Origin: JAAYEA01 sp012689325
Lineage (GTDB): Bacteria; Chloroflexota; Anaerolineae; JAAYEA01
NCBI GenBank assembly: GCA_036841525.1
Contig: DAITVZ010000065.1
Location: 1 to 30,135, forward strand
DNA: 30,135 nucleotides
Reading direction: 5' to 3'
Part shown: piece by piece, positions 14,975 through 22,094 of the stretch
How positions within the stretch are numbered: position 1 is the first letter of the stretch
Layout of the letters: every line of letters starts with the position of its first letter
Made by a program: the position numbers and the translations under genes
Notes under the pieces: generated by a model
The model's input: only the letters and a program-made list of their open reading frames with translations
Database searches by the model: none
Told to the model about the DNA's origin: nothing

Positions 14975-16273
14975 TCAGATGTCGTCGTCCGCCAGGGCCG
15001 CCAGGGCCGACCGCGGCTTGCCCTCAGCGGCCACGGGCCGCCCATCGGCCCCGGCGTCCTCCATGTGATAGATGGCCGGGACAAAGCGCCGAACCAGGGC
15101 ATTGACGAGCCCGGCGGCGGGCATGAGGATCCAAAAGATCCGCACGCCTATCGCGTCGGCCACGGGGCCAAAGATACTCAGCGAGATGGGGCTGAGCGCG
15201 GTAAAGGCCGCCTGGCGCACGGCGAAAAAGCGCCCCTGCATCTCGGGAGCCACCGCCACTTGCTCGGCGGCGCGCTCGCCACTGTTATGTGCCGACAGCC
15301 CCAGCCCCGCGATGAACTGGCCCGCGATGGCCAGCCACATGGCGTGGGCAGGCGACAGGCCCACGATCAGCCGCCCCAGCGACGAGACCAGCGTCCCGAA
15401 AATGCTGGTGGCCAGGTGCCGCTTGAACCCTTTCCAGACGCTTAGGACCATGCCGCCGGCCACCAGCCCGATGCCAAAGGCCGAGCTGAGCCAGCCCAGC
15501 TCCAGCGCGCCCCCCTTGAAGTGCTCGGTCACCAGCAGCGGCTGGAAGGACATGAGCGGCGTGATAAAGATCCCCCAGACCAGCACCGTCATGATGAAAT
15601 AGCGCATGCCTTTCCAGTCCCAGACGTAGCGCAGCCCCGCGCCCAGGTCGCGCAGCACCGCACCGGCCCCTTTCCCCTGCACCCGCTGCCCCTCCGGTTG
15701 GGGGATGCGGATAAAGGCCAGGATCGTCACGGCGATGGCTGCGGTGATCACGTCGATCGGCAGGACGCCGCGCACGCCCATCAAGCTCAACAGCACCGCG
15801 CCCAGCGGCGGCACGGCGAACGAGAGGACGCCCCACAGCGTCGCGTTCATCCCCGCCACCCGCGAGAGATGCTCCTTGGGGACCATCAGTGGCGTGGTGG
15901 ACATCATGGTGGGGGTCTGGAAGCTGTCGCCGACGGCGCGCACGAACATGATGGCGAAAACATGCCAGGGCTGCGCCTTATCCAGCCAGAAAAGCACGCT
16001 CAGCACCACGGTGAACAGGGCAATGGTGCCATCCGAGATGATCAGCACCCACTTGCGAGGGAGCCGATCCACCAGCGCCCCGGCGAAGGGGCCGATCAAG
16101 ATGGCGGGGAGGGTGAACATGATGGTGGCGGTGGCCAGGGCCGTCGCTGAGCCCGTCACCTCGGTGAGCCACCAGGTGAGGGCGAAACGCACCAGGTGGC
16201 TGCCCGTCAGCGACACGGCCTGACCGATCCACATCGTGAAGAACGGCACTCTCCAGTTGCGCGATACGGTCAT
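14975..16273 (-). CDS. MFS efflux transporter
   Basis: A 432-aa, roughly 12-helix permease of the MFS_3 type. The motif loop GPFAGALVDRLPRKW follows helix 2. It is the close paralogue of the MFS gene at 12723-14018. ATG 16273 (MTVSRNW) is chosen because it lines up with that paralogue and has GGAAGG upstream. The in-frame extension to 16363 would cover the promoter at 16341-16368 and is rejected. It is the first gene of a short operon with the acetyltransferase. The divergent ABC exporter starts at 16631. A C-terminal acidic tail (ALADDDI) parallels the AADEEE of its paralogue. Confidence 0.92.
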   Translation of the reverse strand: MTVSRNWRVPFFTMWIGQAVSLTGSHLVRFALTWWLTEVTGSATALATATIMFTLPAILIGPFAGALVDRLPRKWVLIISDGTIALFTVVLSVLFWLDKAQPWHVFAIMFVRAVGDSFQTPTMMSTTPLMVPKEHLSRVAGMNATLWGVLSFAVPPLGAVLLSLMGVRGVLPIDVITAAIAVTILAFIRIPQPEGQRVQGKGAGAVLRDLGAGLRYVWDWKGMRYFIMTVLVWGIFITPLMSFQPLLVTEHFKGGALELGWLSSAFGIGLVAGGMVLSVWKGFKRHLATSIFGTLVSSLGRLIVGLSPAHAMWLAIAGQFIAGLGLSAHNSGERAAEQVAVAPEMQGRFFAVRQAAFTALSPISLSIFGPVADAIGVRIFWILMPAAGLVNALVRRFVPAIYHMEDAGADGRPVAAEGKPRSALAALADDDI

Positions 16274-16340
16274 GCAGGTCACCTTCCGTGTACGGTGCCG
16301 GGCAGCGGCGCTCCGCGTCCCGGCAGAGGAGATAGGGCGC

Positions 16341-16368
16341 ATCATAGCGCGATGGGGGACCATGTCAA
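16341..16368 (-). promoter_or_regulatory. Promoter for MFS/GNAT operon (minus strand)
   Basis: TTGACA (16363-16368) and TATGAT (16341-16346) are separated by 16 bp on the minus strand. It is a near-consensus promoter with a leader of about 60 nt to ATG 16273. The GCGCTATGATG core is shared with the promoter at 14085-14114. Confidence 0.75.
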
Positions 16369-16392
16369 ATGGCGCCCCGCTCGTCTTCGAGC

Positions 16393-16492
16393 NNNNNNNN
16401 NNNNNNNNNNNNNNNNNNNNNNNNNNNNNNNNNNNNNNNNNNNNNNNNNNNNNNNNNNNNNNNNNNNNNNNNNNNNNNNNNNNNNNNNNNNN
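16393..16492. other. Assembly gap (100 N)
   Basis: There are exactly 100 undetermined bases inside the 18-bp tandem array, again a standard placeholder. The number of repeat units hidden is unknown. Confidence 0.95.
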
Positions 16493-16573
16493 GCCCGCTC
16501 GTCTTCGAGCGCCCGCTCGTCTTCGAGCGCCCGCTCGTCTTCGAGCGCCCGCTCGTCTTCGAGCGGCTCTTGC

Positions 16574-16601
16574 TTGACAAGCCGCCGCATCCGCGCATAA
16601 T
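16574..16601 (+). promoter_or_regulatory. Promoter for ABC exporter
   Basis: TTGACA (16574-16579) and CATAAT (16596-16601) are separated by 16 bp. It lies 10 bp after the last 18-bp repeat and gives a leader of about 20 nt before ATG 16631. Confidence 0.72.
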
Positions 16602-16630
16602 CAGGCGCATCACATCCGCACGGAGCGCCC

Positions 16631-18367
16631 ATGAACACCTTCAAACGCCTGCTTAGCCTCATCAAGCCCTATGCCTGGTGGGTTGCCGCCAACATCGCCC
16701 TTTCGGTGGCCACCACCGCGTTGGGCCTGTTGCCCCCGCTTTACCAGAAGCGCCTCGTGGACGATGTGGTGGTGCCCAAGAACGCGCAGCTTCTCCTGGG
16801 GCTCGTCCTCGGGCTCGTGGTCATCTATGCCGCCAACCAGGTGCTGCAGGTCGCCTCCAACCTGGTGCGCCACATCCTGGGCGCGCGCTTCATCCGCGAC
16901 CTGCGCATCCGCCTGTACGAGCACCTGCAGAGCCTCTCGCTGGATTACTTTAACCGCCGCCAGACCGGCGAGATCATGACGCGCATCACCGGCGACGTGG
17001 AGGTATTGGAGGGCTTTGTCACCCACGCCGTGCCCTTTCTGCTGATCGACACCCTGCGCGGCCTCGGCGCCGCCATCATCCTCGGCAGCATGGATTGGCG
17101 GCTGATGCTCATCGCCTGCATCCCGGTGCCTTTCATCGCCGTGGCCCTGCGCTACTTCAACCAGCACATCCGCCCGATCTACCGCCAGGCGCGCGACCGC
17201 ATGGGTGACATCAACGCCGAGCTGGCCGATAGCATCAGCGGCATCCGCGTGATCCAGGCCTTCGTCCAGGAGATCCGCGAGGCCGGGCATTTCACCCGGC
17301 AGAGCGAGGCCTATTACCGGATGAACATCAAGGCGATCCAGTACTTTTCCATCTTTTTGCCGGCGGTGGGCTTTCTCTCCTCGGTGGGCATGGCGCTCAT
17401 CCTCTATTTCGGCGCCAATCGGGCCATCGGCGGCGCCCTGACGTTGGGCGGGCTGCTGGCCTTCGTCGCCTACCTCCCCAACTTTTACCAGCCGCTCAAC
17501 CGCCTCACCGAGGTGGACAACACGGTGCAGCACGCCCTGGCCGCCGGGTCGCGCATCCTGGAGCTCCTGGATACCCAGCCCACCATCCAGAACGAGCCGG
17601 AGGCCCAGCCCCTGCCCCGCCTGAAGGGCGCGGTCCGCTTCGAGGGCGTCACCTTTGCCTACGAGGACGAGACGGTGCTGCACGACGTCAACCTGGAGAT
17701 CGCCCCCGGCGAGGTGGTGGCCCTGGTGGGGCGCAGCGGCGCGGGCAAGACCAGCCTTGCCAACTTGCTGCTGCGCTTCTGGGATCCGCAGCAGGGCCGC
17801 ATCACCATCGACGGGCAGGATATCCGCGGCGTGACGCTGCAATCGCTGCGCAGCCAGATCGGCCTGGTGCTGCAAGACACCTTTCTCTTCAACGGCACGA
17901 TCCGCGACAACCTGCTTTACGGCCGCCCCGACGCCACCGAGGACGAGATGCTCGCCGCCGCCAAGGCCGCCTTTGCCCACGATTTCATCTCGGCGCTGCC
18001 GCTGGGCTATGGCACCGAGGTCGGCGAGCGGGGCGTCAAGCTCTCCGGAGGCGAAAAGCAGCGCATCGCCCTGGCTCGGGCCATCCTGGTGGACCCGCGC
18101 ATCCTCATCCTGGACGAGGCCACCTCCTCGGTGGACGCCGAGGCCGAGTACCTGATCCAGCAGGCGCTGGATAACGTGATGCGCGGCCGGACGGCGCTGG
18201 TGATCGCCCACCGTCTTTCCACCATCCGCAACGCCGACAAGATCGTCGCCGTGGAGCGGGGCAAGATCGCCGAGGTCGGCCAGCACGAGGAGCTGATGCA
18301 GCGCGGCGGCCTGTATAGCCAGCTCTACCGCCGCCAGGCCGAACTCCTCCGCGCTGACGACCAGTAG
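16631..18367 (+). CDS. ABC exporter half-transporter (MsbA/LmrA type)
   Basis: A 578-aa fusion of a six-helix exporter domain (about residues 1-310) and an ATPase domain (about 335-570), the usual length for a homodimeric or heterodimeric exporter. The ATPase shows Walker A GRSGAGKT (367-374), signature LSGGEKQR (471-478), Walker B LILDEATSS with Asp495 and catalytic Glu496, and the switch His527 (AHRLST). All key residues are intact, so it can be active as a homodimer. It pumps lipids, drugs or peptides out of the cell; which is not visible. The start is ATG 16631 with a modest CGGAG. It diverges from the MFS/acetyltransferase operon across the 18-bp repeats, suggesting an efflux-dedicated segment. 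Confidence 0.95.
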   Translation: MNTFKRLLSLIKPYAWWVAANIALSVATTALGLLPPLYQKRLVDDVVVPKNAQLLLGLVLGLVVIYAANQVLQVASNLVRHILGARFIRDLRIRLYEHLQSLSLDYFNRRQTGEIMTRITGDVEVLEGFVTHAVPFLLIDTLRGLGAAIILGSMDWRLMLIACIPVPFIAVALRYFNQHIRPIYRQARDRMGDINAELADSISGIRVIQAFVQEIREAGHFTRQSEAYYRMNIKAIQYFSIFLPAVGFLSSVGMALILYFGANRAIGGALTLGGLLAFVAYLPNFYQPLNRLTEVDNTVQHALAAGSRILELLDTQPTIQNEPEAQPLPRLKGAVRFEGVTFAYEDETVLHDVNLEIAPGEVVALVGRSGAGKTSLANLLLRFWDPQQGRITIDGQDIRGVTLQSLRSQIGLVLQDTFLFNGTIRDNLLYGRPDATEDEMLAAAKAAFAHDFISALPLGYGTEVGERGVKLSGGEKQRIALARAILVDPRILILDEATSSVDAEAEYLIQQALDNVMRGRTALVIAHRLSTIRNADKIVAVERGKIAEVGQHEELMQRGGLYSQLYRRQAELLRADDQ

Positions 18368-18478
18368 GGACGGGGCGCCCTTCCGCCGCCACAAGCCCTG
18401 GTCAGCGGATCGTTCCGCGGAGGCAGACGACTGGCCGGCGCACCAGTTGCGCCCATCTTGTTTCGACGGGAGCGTGCC

Positions 18479-18970
18479 ATGGATCCGGAACGCACCAATA
18501 GCCAGGTCGAGGCCGCCAGCGCAGAGCCCGAACCGCTCCGCACGCTGGACACGGCCACCGTCAAAGAGCTCTGGTCCAGGACGTACAACGCCCAGGGCAA
18601 GCCGGACTGGTCCCACATCCTGCCCTATTACCACCCGGACATTGTCTTCCAGGACTCGATCCAGCGCATCGAGGGGATCGCCGAGTTCACGGCGCTCTGC
18701 GCGCGGCTGACCCAGCGCTGTAAATCGCTGCAGATGGACATCCACGCCATCGCCCAGAGCGGGGATACCATCCTGATGGAGTGGACCATGACCATGGCCT
18801 TCGACAAGTTCCCCAGCACCCCGGTCTATGGCGCCACCAAGCTCGTGTTGCACCCGGACGGCCGGATCCTCGAGCAGCGCGACTATTACGACCTGTGGGG
18901 CGACATCTTTAACGGCATCCCCTACTTTAAGGGGCCGTATCGCCGCTTCATGCGCAAACGCTTCGGGTAG
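18479..18970 (+). CDS. SnoaL-like / NTF2-family protein
   Basis: A 163-aa protein with the cone-shaped NTF2/SnoaL fold expected from its pattern. A helix (TVKELWSRTYN) is followed by LPYYHPDIVFQDS, a central helix and beta strands, ending in RILEQRDYYDLWGDIFN. Such proteins bind small hydrophobic molecules or act as isomerase-like partners. The start is ATG 18479 behind GGGAGCGTGCC; the TTG at 18458 is rejected. The stop is 14 bp before the SDR gene, so the pair is co-transcribed. From memory, similar SnoaL-SDR pairs occur next to cyclopropane-fatty-acid-synthase-like genes in other bacteria; no such gene is seen here. Confidence 0.8.
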   Translation: MDPERTNSQVEAASAEPEPLRTLDTATVKELWSRTYNAQGKPDWSHILPYYHPDIVFQDSIQRIEGIAEFTALCARLTQRCKSLQMDIHAIAQSGDTILMEWTMTMAFDKFPSTPVYGATKLVLHPDGRILEQRDYYDLWGDIFNGIPYFKGPYRRFMRKRFG

Positions 18971-18984
18971 AGGGAGAAAACCAG

Positions 18985-19917
18985 ATGAAGCTCGCGCTAC
19001 CAGACGAACTGGTGTTTCTGCAGAACAGCCGGGCGGCGCAAAAGACCACCGGCGCCTCCCTGGCGGGCCAGGTGTGCGTCGTCTCGGGCGCCACGTCGGG
19101 CGTGGGGCTGGCGGCCGTCCAGCGGCTGGCCCGCGGCGGCGCGCATCTCGTCTTGCTCGCCCGCAATCTGGACAAGGCCCAGGCTGTCCGCGAGCAGCTT
19201 CTGGCCCAATACCCGGTCCCGGTGGACATCGTCCAGGCGGACTTTGCCGACCTCCGCCAGGTGCGGGAGGCAGCCGACACGCTGCTGCGCAACTATGCTC
19301 GTCTCGACGTGCTGATCAACTCCGCCGGGCTCTTTTGCACCGGCCGCACGGCCACCCGCGAAGGGTTCGAGACGGTTTTCTGCGTCAACCACCTCGCGCC
19401 GTTCCTGCTGACCCATCTGCTGCTTGAGCGCCTCCAGGCCAGCGCGCCGGCGCGGATCATCCAGGTCAACTCGGAGGGCCACCGTTTTCATGGCGTGCAC
19501 CTGGATGACCTGAACTGGGAGCGCCGCCGCTACAACGGCTATGCCGGCTATGGCGCCTCCAAGACGGCCCAGCTCCTGACCACCTGGGAGTTCGCCGATC
19601 GCCTGCGGGGCTCCGGCGTCACCATCAACGCCATGCACCCCGGAGACGTCAAAACGAACATCGGCAACAACAACGGCCCCCTGTACCGCTGGTACTCGCG
19701 CCACGTGATCGGCCCGACCCTCAAGGACCCCGCCATCTCGGGCGAGGCGCTCTATTACCTCGCCGCCGCCCCCGAGATGGCCGAGATCAGCGGCCGCTTC
19801 TTCTACCTCACCATCGGCGAAAAGCCGGCGGCCCACGCCCTGGATCGCCAGACGGGCCGCCAGGTCTGGGAGGCAAGCCTGCGGATGACCGGCCTCGCAT
19901 CAGAAATGGCGCGCTAG
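18985..19917 (+). CDS. SDR family oxidoreductase (retinol dehydrogenase-like)
   Basis: A 310-aa short-chain dehydrogenase of the retinol-dehydrogenase/WWOX-like type. The cofactor motif is SGATSGVG (residues 34-41), with NSAG at 112-115. The catalytic residues are Ser163 (VNSEGH), Tyr189 and Lys193 (YGASK). An N-terminal extension of about 28 residues precedes the Rossmann fold. AGGGAGA lies upstream of ATG 18985. It forms a two-gene unit with the SnoaL-like gene. The long C-terminal half resembles SDRs acting on lipid-like alcohols or aldehydes, but the substrate is not identified. It is unlike the SDR at 309-1055 apart from the shared fold. Confidence 0.9.
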   Translation: MKLALPDELVFLQNSRAAQKTTGASLAGQVCVVSGATSGVGLAAVQRLARGGAHLVLLARNLDKAQAVREQLLAQYPVPVDIVQADFADLRQVREAADTLLRNYARLDVLINSAGLFCTGRTATREGFETVFCVNHLAPFLLTHLLLERLQASAPARIIQVNSEGHRFHGVHLDDLNWERRRYNGYAGYGASKTAQLLTTWEFADRLRGSGVTINAMHPGDVKTNIGNNNGPLYRWYSRHVIGPTLKDPAISGEALYYLAAAPEMAEISGRFFYLTIGEKPAAHALDRQTGRQVWEASLRMTGLASEMAR

Positions 19918-19952
19918 ACCGCGAGTGTAAGCCCGGCCCGCCCCTCTCCCGA

Positions 19953-19981
19953 TTGCTCCATCTGGCGCGATGCGGTATAAT
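19953..19981 (+). promoter_or_regulatory. Promoter for glycan operon
   Basis: A consensus TATAAT at 19976-19981 has TTGCTC (19953-19958) 17 bp upstream. It lies about 50 bp before ATG 20030 and probably drives the DUF4838 gene and perhaps the long gene run behind it. The in-frame ATG at 19970 lies within this promoter and cannot be the start. Confidence 0.65.
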
Positions 19982-20029
19982 ACCCCCGTTGAGCACGAGA
20001 ACGCCTGCACGGCAGGTGAGGAGGCCAAG

Positions 20030-21985
20030 ATGAGGCTATCAGAGGTCCGCTGGCTCAAGACCAGCGACGCAGCCACCGACAAGACGCTCGATTTTGCGGC
20101 GCGCGAGCTGGCGCGCTATGGCGCCAAGATCACCGGCACCGATTGGAGAGCCCAAGGGGCCTACGCCGTGGAGCCCGCGCCGGGCACGATCTGGCTGGGC
20201 CTGTGCGACTGGCTGCCCCAGCCGCCGGGCGCCGAGCTGACCCCCTCGCTGCTGGATGACGGCTATGCGATCTGGGGCGCCGAGGGCGGGGTCGCTATCG
20301 CCGGGCGCAACGCCCGCAGCGTCCTCTTTGGCGTCTATGCCTACCTGGAGAGCCAGGGCGTCCGCTACGTCCGCCCCGGCCCCGATGGCGAAGTGATCCC
20401 CCGCTTCAAGGAGCTGGACGCGCCCGAGTCGCCCATCCGCGAACTAGCCGCCTATCGCCACCGCGGCCTCTGCATCGAGGGCGCCCCCTCGCTGGATCAC
20501 GCGCTGGGGATGGTGGACTGGTGCGCCAAGCGGCGGATGAACACCCTCTTCCTGCAGTTCTTCAACAGCCAGTATTTCTATCAGCTCTGGTACGGCAAGC
20601 GCTACAACCCCGAGCGCAAGGACCACGACGTCAGCGAGGCCGAGGCCCGCGCCCTGGACCTGGAGGTGATCGCCTCGCTCAAGACCCGCGGCCTGGTGCT
20701 GCACCAGGTGGGCCACGGCTGGACGGCGCTGACGCTGGGGCTGCCTCGCTCTGGCTGGGTCACCACCGACGAGCCGGTCCCCGCCGACCGCCAGCGCTGG
20801 GTGGCCGAGACCGGCGGCGCCCGCAAGCTCTTCCGCGATATGCCCATCAATACCGAGCTCTGCTACTCCTTCCAGCCGGCCTTTGACGCGTTCGTGGAAG
20901 AGATCGCGCGCTATTCCAGCGCCCACCCCGAGGTGGACGTGGTGCACGTCTGGCTCTCCGACGCCATGAACAACAAGTGCGAATGCGACGACTGCCGCAC
21001 GCTCTCCATCGCCGACTGGTACGCCAAGCTCGTCAACGCCCTCTCCGTCGCGCTCCAGCAGCGCGCCCCGGGCAAGCGTTTCGTCTTTCTCTGCTATTTC
21101 GAGCTCTGGTGGCCGCCGGAGCAGGTAATCATGGACGACCGCTACGGCAACGCCATCATGATGTTCGCGCCCATCCGCCGCTGCTACGGCCACGACCTCT
21201 TTAGCGACGCCTGCGCCGAGGAGGGGCTGGCGCCGCGCCCGCCGGTGAACCAGACCGTCGCGCCCATCACCAACCGCGCCTATGCCGAGAGCCTGGCCGC
21301 CTGGCGCAAGGTCTTCCAGGGCGATAGCTTTGACTTTGACTATCACCTGATGTGGGCCGTCTGGCGGCAGATGACCGACACGGTGGTGGCGCGGGTCTTT
21401 TGGGAGGACCTGCAAGGGCTCAAGGCCGCCGGGCTGGATGGCATCGTCAGTTGCCAGCCCTTCCGCAACTTTTACCCCTCGGGCCTGGCCATGGCCGCCC
21501 TGGCCGAGGCGCTCTGGAACCCCAGCGTCTCCTGGGAGGCGCTGCGCCGCAGCTACCTGGAGGCCGCCTATGGCGACAGCGCCGCCTGGGTGGATGGCTA
21601 CCTGGATCGGCTAGAGTCGCTCCTGCAGGTGGCCGAGACGGCCCACGCCCGCGCGCTGCCGCTGCTGGACGCGGACGACGCCCGGCTGGCCGAGCTCGAG
21701 CAGTTCATCGCCGACGCCTCGGCGTCCCTGAGCGCCCGGCAAGAGCTGACCCAGAACGAGGTCCACCGCCGCTCGCTCGACATCCTCGCCTACCATGCCC
21801 GGCTGCTGGCCTACATGGCCGCCGCCCACCGCGCCCATCGCGCCGGCGATAAGGAGCGGGCGATGAAGGCGCTGGACCAGGCCGCTGATTTCCTGCGCCG
21901 CACCGAGGGGCGCTACCACCGCTATATCGACACCTACCTGGTGCTCTCGCAGGTGGTCGAAGCCACCCGCAAAGCGCTAGGGTAG
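20030..21985 (+). CDS. DUF4838 domain protein, glycosidase-like
   Basis: A 651-aa protein of the DUF4838 type. An N-terminal alpha/beta domain like those of GH20/GH67 enzymes spans about residues 1-125. It includes DGYAIWG and SVLFGVYAYLESQGVRYVRP. A TIM-barrel-like region follows, and the last 130 residues are helical. C317-E-C319-D-D-C322 is a cysteine cluster typical of this family and may bind metal. The start is ATG 20030, with GTGAGGAGG 5 bp upstream. No signal peptide is seen. Catalytic activity is unproven for the family, but the fold and the GH38 neighbour point to action on uronic or amino sugar-containing glycans. Confidence 0.82.
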   Translation: MRLSEVRWLKTSDAATDKTLDFAARELARYGAKITGTDWRAQGAYAVEPAPGTIWLGLCDWLPQPPGAELTPSLLDDGYAIWGAEGGVAIAGRNARSVLFGVYAYLESQGVRYVRPGPDGEVIPRFKELDAPESPIRELAAYRHRGLCIEGAPSLDHALGMVDWCAKRRMNTLFLQFFNSQYFYQLWYGKRYNPERKDHDVSEAEARALDLEVIASLKTRGLVLHQVGHGWTALTLGLPRSGWVTTDEPVPADRQRWVAETGGARKLFRDMPINTELCYSFQPAFDAFVEEIARYSSAHPEVDVVHVWLSDAMNNKCECDDCRTLSIADWYAKLVNALSVALQQRAPGKRFVFLCYFELWWPPEQVIMDDRYGNAIMMFAPIRRCYGHDLFSDACAEEGLAPRPPVNQTVAPITNRAYAESLAAWRKVFQGDSFDFDYHLMWAVWRQMTDTVVARVFWEDLQGLKAAGLDGIVSCQPFRNFYPSGLAMAALAEALWNPSVSWEALRRSYLEAAYGDSAAWVDGYLDRLESLLQVAETAHARALPLLDADDARLAELEQFIADASASLSARQELTQNEVHRRSLDILAYHARLLAYMAAAHRAHRAGDKERAMKALDQAADFLRRTEGRYHRYIDTYLVLSQVVEATRKALG

Positions 21986-21993
21986 GACCAATC

Positions 21994-22067
21994 CACCGCA
22001 GAGGCGCAGAGAGCGCAGAGATATCATGATCAATTCCTCTCTCTGCGTCCTCTGCGTCTCTGCGGTG
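21994..22067. repeat. Palindromic CTGCG-type leader repeat
   Basis: The element is bounded by a perfect inverted repeat, CACCGCAGA (21994-22002) and TCTGCGGTG (22059-22067). The inner sequence alternates GCGCAGAGA blocks on the left and TCTCTGCG blocks on the right, so most of the 74 bp can pair, with an AT-rich loop (ATATCATGATCAATT). I recall similar elements from unrelated genomes. It ends about 10 bp before the GGGAGGA of the alpha-mannosidase gene. Confidence 0.8.
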
Positions 22068-22094
22068 TAGCTCCCCGAGGGAGGATAATCGCCC

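Larger units (their letters stand above)
16274..16630. repeat. Divergent intergenic region: gap, 18-bp hairpin repeats
   Basis: This 357-bp region separates two divergent exporter operons and holds no gene. The 18-bp unit GCCCGCTCGTCTTCGAGC appears once before the gap (about 16375-16392) and four times exactly after it (16493-16510, 16511-16528, 16529-16546, 16547-16564). Each unit folds as CGCTCG-TCTT-CGAGCG. A 100-N gap (16393-16492) interrupts the array. Because 18 is a multiple of three and the unit lacks stops, several frames stay open through it, but none is a credible gene. Promoters face outward on each side of the array. Confidence 0.9.

Noticed and set aside
16342..16665. Open frame encoding LEDERA repeats
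   Set aside because: The 18-bp unit is in phase with codons and has no stop, so several frames remain open. The frame crosses an assembly gap and overlaps promoters.
16610..18853. 747-codon minus-strand open frame
   Set aside because: It lies antisense to the ABC exporter, whose ATPase motifs are all intact. The translated product has no recognisable domain.
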